DNA of 64,000 bases, taken from contig JAEUHH010000044.1 in NCBI GenBank assembly GCA_016795505.1, forward strand, positions 1 through 64,000. Reading direction: 5' to 3'. The translations under genes were made by a program, and so were the position numbers. Positions 17,225 to 27,143 of the stretch are shown one piece after another (the first letter of the stretch is position 1; every line of letters begins with the position of its first letter). The notes beneath the pieces were generated by a model. That model did not search any database, had not been told where the DNA came from, and saw only the letters and a list, made by a program, of their open reading frames with translations. The stretch is from Verrucomicrobiales bacterium. Lineage in GTDB: Bacteria > Verrucomicrobiota > Verrucomicrobiia > Verrucomicrobiales > DEV007.

Positions 17225-19831
17225 ATGCGCCGATCGCTTCTTTTGATTCCCCTCGCCGCGGGCCTGTTTTCCCTGTTGATCGAACCCGCTCCCTCGCAGA
17301 CCTCCGCTCCGGCTGCGGCGGAGCCGCAGAAGTCCCCTACCCCATCGCCGGGCAAAGCCAAGGCCAAAACCAAGGCCAAAAAGAAAGGCGGCCAGGCCGG
17401 AACTCCCCCGGCCCCGCCGGCATCGCTGGTTGGCGAGGTGCTGAAGCTGCGGCACGACAGCAACCAACTCGACTTTCCCGTCGCCACCGCAGGTGCGGAT
17501 GGCACGCTGTGGTTCGCCTATGTCCAGCATGATGGTTCGGCCGACACGGTCTGGCTGGGTCGGAAAACCGACGCCGGTCTTGTGCCGGTCGCGGCTCTCT
17601 CCGAGCCCGGCATCGTTCACCAGCCCGCCCTCGCGATCGATGGAGCGGGACAGGTCTGGTGCGTCTGGGGCCAGGTCGGGCCGGATGACATCATGCAACT
17701 CCTCGCGCGCTCCTTTTCCGATGGGCAACCGGGAGAGCGCATCACCCTGGCGGCATCCGCGGGCAGCGACAGCTTTGCCGACGCCCGGACCGATGCCTCC
17801 GGGCGGGTCTGGGTGGCGTGGCAATCGCTGCGCGCCGGCGAAGGCGATGTCTTTTGTCGTTTTCTCGACCCGGAAACCAGCCAATGGTGCCGGGAAATCG
17901 CCGTGGCCACGGACCAGGGCGGCGATTGGGAGCCGCGGCTGGCTTTCGATGGGACCGACGGGGCCTGGGTGGTGTATGACAGCTCGCGGGGCAACGAGTT
18001 CAATCTCTATCTCGCTCGGATCAGCCTCGACGGCGAGGTGAAGACCCGTCCGATCGGCCATTCCCCGCGCTTCGAGGGCCGCGCAAGCATCGCCGCCTCG
18101 CGGGACGGGAAATCGCTCTGGATCGCCAGCGAGCGCGGCCGGGTGCGCTGGGGACTCGACGTGCGGGGACATGAGAATGACAAGGGCATCAACGCCCAGA
18201 AAAAGATCCTCTTCGGCCGCTACGACATCGTGGCGGAGACCTTCACCGAGATCCCGATGGGCCCGGCCGGCGAGGCGGGCAATCCGGTGAATCTGCCTGT
18301 CGTCGGAGTGGATGCTCAGGACCGGCCCTGGGTGGCCTACCGCTATTACCTCGGCCCCCGATGGGAGATCGCCGTGACGCGCCTCGATCCCAAAGCCGGC
18401 ACCTGGAGCGCCCGCGCCGGACTGCCGACCAGCGCCCAAGGGCAGGACCGGCACGCTGGCTTTGTCCTCGATCGTGAGGGCGCCCTGTGGGTGAACTGGC
18501 CCAGCGACGAGCGTGAAACCAAAGCCTGCGGCATCGCCGGCGTCTATCTGGCCCGGCTCGACACCGACAAGTCGCTGCCCGTGGCCAATCCCCCGGTCAC
18601 GAATGCCGATGACCCACTCGCGGAGCCCTTTTCCCCCTCCCAATCCACCCCGGAGCGCCCCGCCTACGAGCGGCATGTCTGGGATCACGACGGAACGAAA
18701 TACACCCTCGTCTGGGGCGATGTCCACCGGCACACCGACGTGTCGAACTGCCGCACCGGCTTCGACGGCTGCATAAACGATCATTTTCGTTATGCCTACG
18801 ACATCGCGAAGCTCGACTTCATGGGCACCTCCGACCACACCGACATCATCAAAGTCTACCACCCCTACGAGTGGTGGCACAATCAGCGGATGCACGACGC
18901 CTTCCACGCCCCGGAGCAATTCGTCTCCCTCTACGTTTACGAGCGCGAGCAGCGCTGGCCCTGGGGTCACCGGAATGTCGTCTTCGCCGAGCGGGGCGGC
19001 CCCATCGTTTACATCGCCCGGTCAAACTATCGCAACTCGCCCTGGCAGGCCACCTGGCCGGTCAAAGCCGGGCTCGGCGAGATCCAGCCGACGGAACTCT
19101 GGGAACTCCTCCGCGCCTCAGGCAAAAAGGTGGCCATCGTCAGCCACACCGGCGCCACCGGCATGGGCACCGACTGGTCCAAGTACGAGGGCCGCATCGA
19201 TTATGCCTTGGAGAACTCCGTGGAGATCTTCCAGGGCGCCCGCGTCAGCTACGAGGGCCTCGGCACCCCCCAGCCCACCGTCGGCCTGCGCCCGGGAGAA
19301 AATTATACTTCCAATAGCGGCGCCGTCGATCCCCCGCCACCTGCCGTCATCGAGGATTTCGGCCAGCACAACGCCGGCGTTTACCGCAACGCTCTGGAAC
19401 TCGGCCTGAAACTCGGCATTTTCGCGAGCAGCGACCACATTTCCCAACATTGCAGCTATGGCGGCGTTTACGTGAAGGAATTCACCCGCGAAGGCATCGT
19501 CGAAGCCCTCCAAGCCCGCCGCAGCATCGGCGCGACCGACAAAATCTATGTGGAATTCTCCTGCAACGGCCAGCCCCTCGGCTCCCAATTCGAGACCCGG
19601 GGCAAACCGGTCCTTTCCGTGAAAGTCGATGGCACCGCCAAGCTGAAGCGCGTCACCATTTGCCGCAACGAATCCGACCACCACGTTTTCACCCCCGGAG
19701 AATCGACCTTCGAAGCCGACTGGACCGACGAGGCGCCCCTGCCGGGTGAAAACCGCTACTACCTCCGCGTCGAGCAGGAGGACGGCAACATGGCCTGGGC
19801 CTCTCCGATCTGGGTGACGGTGAAGCCGTGA
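17225..19831 (+). CDS. Secreted DUF3604 protein with N-terminal beta-propeller
   Basis: An 868-residue exported protein. A signal peptide (MRRSLLLIPLAAGLFSLLIE) precedes a Lys/Ala/Pro-rich linker (KAKAKTKAKKKG). Residues ~70-460 repeat blade-like elements (DGTLWFAYVQHDG, SGRVWVAWQS, GAWVVYDSSRGNEF), i.e. a sialidase/propeller fold. The C-terminal ~380 residues are DUF3604, a PHP-like metallohydrolase: WGDVHRHTDVS, MGTSDHTDI, VSHTGATGMG and FASSDHISQH give His/Asp metal ligands. DUF3604 proteins are common in Verrucomicrobiota and Planctomycetota, and substrates are mostly unknown; phosphoester or sulfated-glycan breakdown is a guess. No obvious promoter separates it from the gene 54 bases upstream, so the two may form one unit. 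Confidence 0.8.
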   Translation: MRRSLLLIPLAAGLFSLLIEPAPSQTSAPAAAEPQKSPTPSPGKAKAKTKAKKKGGQAGTPPAPPASLVGEVLKLRHDSNQLDFPVATAGADGTLWFAYVQHDGSADTVWLGRKTDAGLVPVAALSEPGIVHQPALAIDGAGQVWCVWGQVGPDDIMQLLARSFSDGQPGERITLAASAGSDSFADARTDASGRVWVAWQSLRAGEGDVFCRFLDPETSQWCREIAVATDQGGDWEPRLAFDGTDGAWVVYDSSRGNEFNLYLARISLDGEVKTRPIGHSPRFEGRASIAASRDGKSLWIASERGRVRWGLDVRGHENDKGINAQKKILFGRYDIVAETFTEIPMGPAGEAGNPVNLPVVGVDAQDRPWVAYRYYLGPRWEIAVTRLDPKAGTWSARAGLPTSAQGQDRHAGFVLDREGALWVNWPSDERETKACGIAGVYLARLDTDKSLPVANPPVTNADDPLAEPFSPSQSTPERPAYERHVWDHDGTKYTLVWGDVHRHTDVSNCRTGFDGCINDHFRYAYDIAKLDFMGTSDHTDIIKVYHPYEWWHNQRMHDAFHAPEQFVSLYVYEREQRWPWGHRNVVFAERGGPIVYIARSNYRNSPWQATWPVKAGLGEIQPTELWELLRASGKKVAIVSHTGATGMGTDWSKYEGRIDYALENSVEIFQGARVSYEGLGTPQPTVGLRPGENYTSNSGAVDPPPPAVIEDFGQHNAGVYRNALELGLKLGIFASSDHISQHCSYGGVYVKEFTREGIVEALQARRSIGATDKIYVEFSCNGQPLGSQFETRGKPVLSVKVDGTAKLKRVTICRNESDHHVFTPGESTFEADWTDEAPLPGENRYYLRVEQEDGNMAWASPIWVTVKP

Positions 19832-19943
19832 AAAGAGGAGTCCATGATGACCCAGCCAGATGATTCACCGGAAAACTTCCCTTGCGCCCCCGATGAAAGC
19901 CGGCATATTCCCCTTCTCGCCCCTGCAAAGAGGGCGCACCAGA

Positions 19944-20020
<77 letters not shown>

Positions 20021-20028
20021 AAATAAAG

Positions 20029-20062
20029 CCCTGTAACTGATGAGGTTACAGGGTTTTTCTTT
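20029..20062 (+). terminator. Rho-independent terminator after tRNA-fMet
   Basis: A perfect 9-bp stem, CCCTGTAAC (20029-20037) with GTTACAGGG (20045-20053), a 7-base loop, then TTTTTCTTT. It ends the tRNA transcript nine bases after the CCA. The following 250 bases up to the bicupin gene hold nothing I can identify. Confidence 0.9.
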
Positions 20063-20313
20063 GGATGCTATGGCCTGGGTGAGCGGCTGGAAAATGCGCC
20101 TAAAATGCCCATTGTGACCGTTTCCATAGCGGGAAGGGTTGCCGGAAGATCCGACCAGGACACCCAGAGGTGTGGAAAATGCGCTCCCCCCCCTGTCTTC
20201 ACCATGGACGCCGAATACGTCACCGCGGTGGCAGGCACGCACCTGTCGCGACAAAAGCGCTTCCCTTGCCCGCCCAACAAAGCCTATGCTTCGCCGAAGC
20301 CCACTCCAACCTC

Positions 20314-21255
20314 ATGAACGCCACCATCACCCCCGACACCGCCACGACCTGCAATCACGATTGGGAAAAGCACGGCTTGTTCTTCGAGTATGGCAGCGCG
20401 GCGAATCCGCGCATGCCCCGGATCGCAATTGATGTGTTTCCGCCCGCACTGCATCACATCCCCGAGACGCGGATCATCCCGCTGGAACTGTCGCAGCAGC
20501 TCGAAACGAGCTATCCGGTCACCGGTCCCAGCCTGTTGGCGAATTTTATCCACATCGCCGCCGGTGAGGAACTCCCCACCGCCTGTCACGCCAGCAGCCA
20601 GGTCTTTTATGTCATCCGCGGCGCGGGATTCAGTGTGATCGACGGCCAGAAGTTGAGCTGGAAGACGGGTGATCTCTTTGCACTGCCCGTCACCGGCGAG
20701 ATTCGGCATCGCGCCAGCGAGGACAGCGCCTTCTATTGGGTGCATGACCAGCCGCTGTTGGATTTCCTTGGTGCCAAGCCCAGCAGCCCGAGATTTCGCC
20801 CGCTTTATTTCTCGCGTGAGCTGCTTACCAGCGAATTGGAGAAAGTGCGGAAGGAAAACGAAGGCAAAGACAAGAACCGCAATGGCATCCTGCTGGCGAA
20901 CCCCGACTGCCCGCAGACGAAGACGCTCACCCACTCGATGTGGTCGCTCTACAATTTGCTGCCCGCGCGGAGCAAGCAAAAGGCGCACCGGCACAACTCC
21001 ATCGCCCTCGATTTCGCCGTGAAGGCCACGGAAGGCGTTTACACCATGATCGGCCGCGATCTCGACAGCGATGGCAACATCATCAACCCCGTCCGCGCGA
21101 ACTGGGTGGCCGGCGGAGCCTTTGTGACGCCCCCCGGCTGGTGGCACTCCCATCACAACGACAGTGACGAGGACGCCATCGTCCTGCCCGTGCAGGACGC
21201 CGGTCTGCACACCTACCTGCAAACGCTCGACATTCAGTTTGCTCACGGGTATTGA
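20314..21255 (+). CDS. Bicupin protein, gentisate-1,2-dioxygenase-like
   Basis: A 313-residue cytoplasmic protein with two cupin (double-stranded beta-helix) domains. The first has ACHASSQVFYVIRGAGFSVI and TGDLFALPVTGEI near residues 85-130; the second has KAHRHNSIALDFAVKATEG and GAFVTPPGWWHSHHND near 225-285. The second keeps a metal-binding HRH plus a distal His pair. Gentisate dioxygenase-type bicupins open aromatic rings with Fe(II); a substrate cannot be assigned from sequence alone and no aromatic-degradation genes are nearby. The start MNATITPDTA is chosen because the upstream extension is Arg/His-rich and lacks family character. There is no clear Shine-Dalgarno sequence. Confidence 0.7.
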   Translation: MNATITPDTATTCNHDWEKHGLFFEYGSAANPRMPRIAIDVFPPALHHIPETRIIPLELSQQLETSYPVTGPSLLANFIHIAAGEELPTACHASSQVFYVIRGAGFSVIDGQKLSWKTGDLFALPVTGEIRHRASEDSAFYWVHDQPLLDFLGAKPSSPRFRPLYFSRELLTSELEKVRKENEGKDKNRNGILLANPDCPQTKTLTHSMWSLYNLLPARSKQKAHRHNSIALDFAVKATEGVYTMIGRDLDSDGNIINPVRANWVAGGAFVTPPGWWHSHHNDSDEDAIVLPVQDAGLHTYLQTLDIQFAHGY

Positions 21256-21501
21256 GCCGAGCTTGGTGAAGGCAAAGCCAGCGAAGGCATCCCGAGGGCA
21301 GCTGTTTCCGCAGCCATTCCGGGCTTCTTCGTGCCGGGCGGGCCGCCGGACGGGAAAAATCGCCCCAGCTTCCGCCCCGCCGCCCCCGGCGCTTGCAAGG
21401 CCCGCAGATGATGCCACACTCCGAGGGCGTGCCCGGCTCCCGGCCGGTTCCGCCCCACGATTTTCCCGACACCCATTTCACCCCACCCACGGCCGCATCC
21501 C

Positions 21502-22686
21502 TTGAACAAAGCACCTGCGATCCTCGCCCTCGAAGACGGCACCGTATTCCACGGTACCGGCTTCGGCGCCTCGACCACCCTCTCCGGCGAGATCTGTTTC
21601 AACACCTCCATGACCGGCTACCAGGAGGTGCTCACCGACCCCAGCTACCGCGGCCAGATCGTGACGATGACCTACCCGCTCATCGGGAACTACGGGGTCA
21701 ATCCCGCCGACTCCGAGAGCGCCGCCGTTCACGTGCGTGGCTTTGTCATCGAGGAACTCTGCGCCCAGCCCAGCAACTGGCGCTCCCGCGAAAGCCTCGA
21801 CGACTACCTGCGCCGCCAGGGCATCCCCGGCATCGAAGGCGTCGACACCCGCGCCCTCACCAAGCGCCTCCGCGTCGCCGGAGCCATGCGCGCCGCCCTC
21901 TGCACCGATGGCTCCCTCGATGCCGCCGGTGCCATCGCCCGCGCCCGCGACACCGCGCCCATGGAGGGCTCGGACTTCGTCAGGGAAGTCACCACCCCCG
22001 ATGGCTACCGCTGGGATCCCGAGGACACCGAGAGCCGCCTCTGGACCATCCCGAATCTGTCCGAAAGTGCCCCCAGCGTCACCGGTCCCGACGGTCAGAC
22101 CCTGCGCCCACTGCCCGCGCCGCGCTACCACATCGTCGCCTACGACTTCGGCATCAAACGCAACATCCTGCGCAGCCTGCGGCAGCAGGGCTTCACCGTC
22201 GATGTCGTCAATGCCCGCACCCCGGCCTCCGACGTGTTGGCGCGGAATCCCGACGGCGTTTTCCTCTCCAATGGCCCCGGCGATCCGGCTGCGCTCGACT
22301 ACGTCCACGCCGAGATCCGCCAGATCATCGGGAAAAAGCCCGTTTTCGCCATCTGTTTGGGCCACCAGATCCTCGGCCACGCCTTTGGCGGAAAGACCTT
22401 CAAACTCAAATTCGGCCACCGCGGCGGCAACCAGCCGGTCAAGGACCTGCGCAACGGCAAAGTCGCCATCACCTCGCAGAACCACGGCTTTGCCGTCGAT
22501 CCCGACTCCCTGCCGTCGAACGTCGAGGTCACCCACATCAACCTCAACGACGGCACCGTCGAGGGCCTCAGCCACCGCGACCACCCCGTTTTTTGCGTCC
22601 AATACCACCCCGAAGCTGCCCCCGGACCGCACGATGCCGGCTATTTCTTCGAGGAATTCGCCAAAATGATTGATTCCACCCGCTGA
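21502..22686 (+). CDS. carA: Carbamoyl-phosphate synthase small subunit
   Basis: The glutaminase subunit that hydrolyses glutamine and feeds ammonia to CarB for carbamoyl phosphate, used in pyrimidine and arginine synthesis. 394 residues. The N-terminal CPSase_S domain begins [20 protein letters not shown], and the C-terminal class I glutamine amidotransferase has the nucleophile Cys in [15 protein letters not shown] and the His-Glu pair in [13 protein letters not shown]. The start is a TTG: no ATG or GTG fits, because the conserved domain begins at the fourth codon. carB is not adjacent, unlike in many bacteria. An FHA protein gene follows after 23 bases. Confidence 0.95.
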   Translation: MNKAPAILALEDGTVFHGTGFGASTTLSGEICFNTSMTGYQEVLTDPSYRGQIVTMTYPLIGNYGVNPADSESAAVHVRGFVIEELCAQPSNWRSRESLDDYLRRQGIPGIEGVDTRALTKRLRVAGAMRAALCTDGSLDAAGAIARARDTAPMEGSDFVREVTTPDGYRWDPEDTESRLWTIPNLSESAPSVTGPDGQTLRPLPAPRYHIVAYDFGIKRNILRSLRQQGFTVDVVNARTPASDVLARNPDGVFLSNGPGDPAALDYVHAEIRQIIGKKPVFAICLGHQILGHAFGGKTFKLKFGHRGGNQPVKDLRNGKVAITSQNHGFAVDPDSLPSNVEVTHINLNDGTVEGLSHRDHPVFCVQYHPEAAPGPHDAGYFFEEFAKMIDSTR

Positions 22687-22709
22687 ATCACCTTAAACTC
22701 CGGGCTGCC

Positions 22710-23255
22710 ATGCCGAAACTCACGATTCACCTTCCCGACCAGGAGCCCCTCAAAGTAGGCTTCGAGGACCAGATCGAGGTCGCCATCGGTCGCGCCGCCG
22801 ACAATGACATCGTCGTGCCCCACGACTCCATGTCCGGCCACCACGCCCAGTTCAAGCTCGCCGGCGACCAGTATCTCCTGGTGGATCTCGACTCGACCAA
22901 CGGCACCTTCCTCGATGGCGCGCCCGTCTCCCAGACCGCCCTCTACAATGGCGCCCGCATCACCTTCGGCCGCGTCGAGGCCGACTATGAGTGCGAAGAA
23001 ACCGCTGGCGTCGAGGAGGAGGAAGTCGCCGGCGACGACTTCGGCAGCAGCAGCGGCAGCGGCTACGAGACCAGCATCCACGCCGCCATCGCCGCCCAGT
23101 CTCTCCGACCCGCGAATTTCAAGAACCTCTCCCCCGTCGAGCGCGTCGAGAAAAAGGACGGCTTTGCCAAAGTCGCGATGCTCATCGGCATCGTCGGCAT
23201 CCTCGCCGCGGCGGGTCTGGCCGGTCTGGCTTACCTGATGAAGCTGCCCTCCTGA
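22710..23255 (+). CDS. FHA-domain protein with C-terminal membrane anchor
   Basis: 181 residues. The N-terminal forkhead-associated domain binds phosphothreonine peptides: GRAADNDIVV (27-36), SGHHAQF (42-48) and DSTNGTFLDG (61-70) are all conserved. An acidic and Ser/Gly-rich linker (~95-115) leads to a single C-terminal transmembrane helix, AMLIGIVGILAAAGLAGLAY. This makes it a tail-anchored, cytoplasm-facing phosphopeptide reader. No Ser/Thr kinase gene is close by. It sits between carA and purA on the same strand and probably shares their transcript. Confidence 0.85.
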   Translation: MPKLTIHLPDQEPLKVGFEDQIEVAIGRAADNDIVVPHDSMSGHHAQFKLAGDQYLLVDLDSTNGTFLDGAPVSQTALYNGARITFGRVEADYECEETAGVEEEEVAGDDFGSSSGSGYETSIHAAIAAQSLRPANFKNLSPVERVEKKDGFAKVAMLIGIVGILAAAGLAGLAYLMKLPS

Positions 23256-23415
23256 GACCGAGACCGCAGGCGCCCGCGGCGACCCGGCAGCGAGCCCCTT
23301 TCCCCGCACCGCCGCGTCGGGGGGAGGAATATTTGCCTTGCCTTCGCTGCCCTGCCTTTCCCCGAGTCCTCCGATTCCCCATTTTCTGCAAAACCATCAC
23401 TCACCTGCCCAAAAA

Positions 23416-24687
23416 ATGCCCAATATCGTGGTCACCGGCGCCCAATGGGGCGATGAAGGAAAAGGCAAGATCGTCGACTGGCTCACCGAGAGCACCGACG
23501 TCGTCGTCCGCCCCCAGGGCGGCAACAATGCCGGCCATACCGTGATCAGCGGAGGCGAAAAGTACATCCTCCACCTCATCCCCAGCGGCATCCTCTGGCC
23601 GGGCAAGCGCTGCGTCATCGGCAACGGCGTCGTGATGGACCCCGTCGCCCTGCTCAAGGAAATCGATGGCCTCGCCGAGAAAGGCATCGCCGTCACCCCC
23701 GAGAATCTCAAGATCTCCGACCGCGCCCACCTCGTGCTGCCCTACCACCGCGAGATGGACGCCCTGCGCGAGGCGAAACTCGGCGATGGCAAAATCGGCA
23801 CCACCAAGCGCGGCATCGGCCCCACCTACGCCGAGAAGATCGAACGCACCGGTCTGCGCGTCCACGATCTCTACGATCCCATCCGCTTCGCCGAGCGCGT
23901 CAGCGCCAAGGTTGCCGAGTGCAACGTGCTGCTCGCCGCCATCGGCGAGGCCCCGCTCGATGCCGAGACCATCGGCCGTGAAGTCCTCGCCGCCGGTGAG
24001 CGCCTGCGCCCCCATGTCTGCAACACCGTCAAAGTGCTGCACGACGCCATCGCCGCCGGCTCCAGTCTGTTGTTCGAAGGCGCCCAGGGCACCTATCTCG
24101 ACGTCGATTTCGGCACCTATCCCTTCGTCACCTCGTCGAACACCACCTCCGGCGGCGCCTGCACCGGCTCCGGCGTCCCGCCGCAACGCATCGATCAGGT
24201 CATCGGCGTGGCCAAAGCCTACACCACCCGGGTCGGCTCCGGTCCCTTCCCCACCGAGGACGACACCTGGAGCGACACCCTGCACGGCATGGGCCGCGAG
24301 TTCGGCGCCACCACCGGCCGCAAGCGCCGCTGCGGCTGGCTCGACCACGTGCTGCTCCGCTATGCCACGATGGTCAATGGCATCGACGCCCTCGCCGTCA
24401 CCAACCTCGACGGCCTCGACGCCCTCGCCGAGATCCCCGTCTGCACCCATTACCTCATCGATGGCGAGCGCCACGACCTGCCGCCCGCGGCCATCGGCGA
24501 TTTCGAGAAGATCCAGCCCGTTTACGAGACCCTGCCCGGCTGGCAGACCCCCATCGATGGAGCGAAATCCCTCGCCGACCTGCCAAAAAACGCCCGCGCC
24601 TATCTCGACCATCTGTCCGCCGCTCTGGGCGTGCCCATCACCCTCGTCGGCGTGGGCCCCGACCGCGAGCAGACTCTGGTGGCGTGA
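23416..24687 (+). CDS. purA: Adenylosuccinate synthetase
   Basis: Joins IMP and aspartate with GTP to give adenylosuccinate, the first step from IMP to AMP. 423 residues, normal length. The P-loop-like GAQWGDEGKGKIVDWL opens the protein with its catalytic Asp and the conserved GGNNAGHTV follows. RGIGPTYAEKIERTGLRV, FEGAQGTYLDVDFGTYPF and TTGRKRRCGWLD (IMP and GTP sites) are present. The start is MPNIVVTG, one residue before conserved sequence; an upstream extension is possible in frame but not family-like. A weak stem with a T run follows the stop. Confidence 0.97.
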   Translation: MPNIVVTGAQWGDEGKGKIVDWLTESTDVVVRPQGGNNAGHTVISGGEKYILHLIPSGILWPGKRCVIGNGVVMDPVALLKEIDGLAEKGIAVTPENLKISDRAHLVLPYHREMDALREAKLGDGKIGTTKRGIGPTYAEKIERTGLRVHDLYDPIRFAERVSAKVAECNVLLAAIGEAPLDAETIGREVLAAGERLRPHVCNTVKVLHDAIAAGSSLLFEGAQGTYLDVDFGTYPFVTSSNTTSGGACTGSGVPPQRIDQVIGVAKAYTTRVGSGPFPTEDDTWSDTLHGMGREFGATTGRKRRCGWLDHVLLRYATMVNGIDALAVTNLDGLDALAEIPVCTHYLIDGERHDLPPAAIGDFEKIQPVYETLPGWQTPIDGAKSLADLPKNARAYLDHLSAALGVPITLVGVGPDREQTLVA

Positions 24688-24691
24688 ACCG

Positions 24692-24716
24692 GCCGCTCCG
24701 CCGGGCGCGGCTTTTT
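24692..24716 (+). terminator. Probable terminator after purA
   Basis: GCCGC (24692-24696) pairs with GCGGC (24707-24711) and is followed by TTTTT. A short stem with a 10-base loop, placed five bases after the purA stop and directly before a repeat locus. Confidence 0.5.
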
Positions 24717-24717
24717 C

Positions 24718-24785
24718 GATCAGACCCTGTTGCCTCTCCGATGATACCCTGTTGACTCGGAGACCCAACCCTGTTCCTCTGTCGG
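24718..24785. repeat. 22-bp-period repeat, three units (locus 5 of 8)
   Basis: Three successive units, cores GACCCTGTTG, TACCCTGTTG and AACCCTGTTC, between purA and uppS. The middle unit is most complete (CGATGATACCCTGTTGACTC); the third has a one-base length change and a decayed left end. Confidence 0.85.
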
Positions 24786-24807
24786 TCCGCCCGTCCGCCC
24801 GTCCCCC

Positions 24808-25533
24808 ATGGCCGCCACGAATCCCGTCGATCCCGCCTGCGTCCCCCGGCACATCGCCATCATCATGGATGGCAATGGCCGCTGGGCCGAGGAGCGCGGT
24901 CTGCCCCGCCGGGAGGGACACCGGGCCGGCGCTGATTCCGTGCGCGCCTGTGTCGAAGCCTGCGGCGATCTCGGCGTCGAGTTCCTGACCCTCTACGCCT
25001 TTTCCTCGGAGAACTGGAAGCGCCCCAAGACCGAGGTCGATGCCCTGATGCGCCTGCTGGAGGCCTTTCTGAAGGACAAAACCAAGGAAATGCAGCAGCA
25101 AAACGTCCGGCTCCAGGCCATCGGACGCCTCGACCTGCTGCCCGAGCGCTGCCAGAAGCAGTTGCACCGATCGATCGAACAAACGGCGGAAAATACGGGA
25201 TTAACTCTCGTTTTGGCACTGAGTTATGGCTCTCGCGAGGAAATCGTCGACGGCGTGAAAAGCGTGGTCCGGGCCGTGCGCGAGGGCCACATCGACGAGG
25301 CGATGATCACGCCCGATCTTTTCGGCAAGCACCTCTACACTCGTTACTATCCCGACCCGGACCTGCTCATCCGGACCTCCGGCGAGATGCGGATTTCGAA
25401 TTTCCTTCTCTGGCAGATCAGCTACGCCGAGATGTACATCACCCGGACCCTGTGGCCGGACTTCCGCCAGGACGATCTGAAGGCCGCGGTGGCCGACTAC
25501 GCGCGCCGCAATCGCCGATTCGGCGGGCTGTGA
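24808..25533 (+). CDS. uppS: Isoprenyl (undecaprenyl) diphosphate synthase
   Basis: A cis-prenyltransferase that extends farnesyl diphosphate with isopentenyl units to make the C55 lipid carrier for peptidoglycan and surface sugars. 241 residues. All family motifs are present: IIMDGNGRWAEERGL (catalytic Asp), FSSENWKRP, LALSYGSREEI and the C-terminal LLIRTSGEMRISNFLLWQ with the substrate-binding RTSGE and RISNF. The start MAATNPVDPA precedes VPRHIAIIMDG. A terminator overlaps the stop codon. Confidence 0.96.
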   Translation: MAATNPVDPACVPRHIAIIMDGNGRWAEERGLPRREGHRAGADSVRACVEACGDLGVEFLTLYAFSSENWKRPKTEVDALMRLLEAFLKDKTKEMQQQNVRLQAIGRLDLLPERCQKQLHRSIEQTAENTGLTLVLALSYGSREEIVDGVKSVVRAVREGHIDEAMITPDLFGKHLYTRYYPDPDLLIRTSGEMRISNFLLWQISYAEMYITRTLWPDFRQDDLKAAVADYARRNRRFGGL

Positions 25534-25560
25534 GCCGCCCCCGCCCCGACGCGGCTTTTT
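25533..25560 (+). terminator. Probable terminator after uppS
   Basis: AGCCGC (25533-25538) pairs with GCGGCT (25551-25556) around a C-rich 12-base loop, followed by a T run. It begins within the uppS stop codon. Confidence 0.6.
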
Positions 25561-25673
25561 GAGTGGCAGCCACTTGGCTTTCCCAGCCTCCCAGCCGCCC
25601 GGGCAGCGGGAAAGTTTCGCTTCGCAATCCGCGTTCGCGCCAGTATTGTCCCGCTTTTCCGTCTCCTCTGCCC

Positions 25674-27101
<1,428 letters not shown>

Positions 27102-27143
27102 GAGACAGCCGACCGGAATCAGGCATAGTGAAAATCCCTTTTC

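Noticed and set aside
17262-17286. CCCTGTTGATCGAAC in the signal-peptide region of the DUF3604 gene as a further 22-bp repeat unit
   Set aside because: Only half of the unit matches and there is no second unit; chance similarity is likely.
20314-21255. A longer start for the bicupin gene at 20170
   Set aside because: The extra 48 residues are Arg/His/Pro-rich and unlike cupin N-termini.
23401-25182. A 593-codon minus-strand open frame
   Set aside because: Antisense to purA and uppS, both of which have full family motifs.
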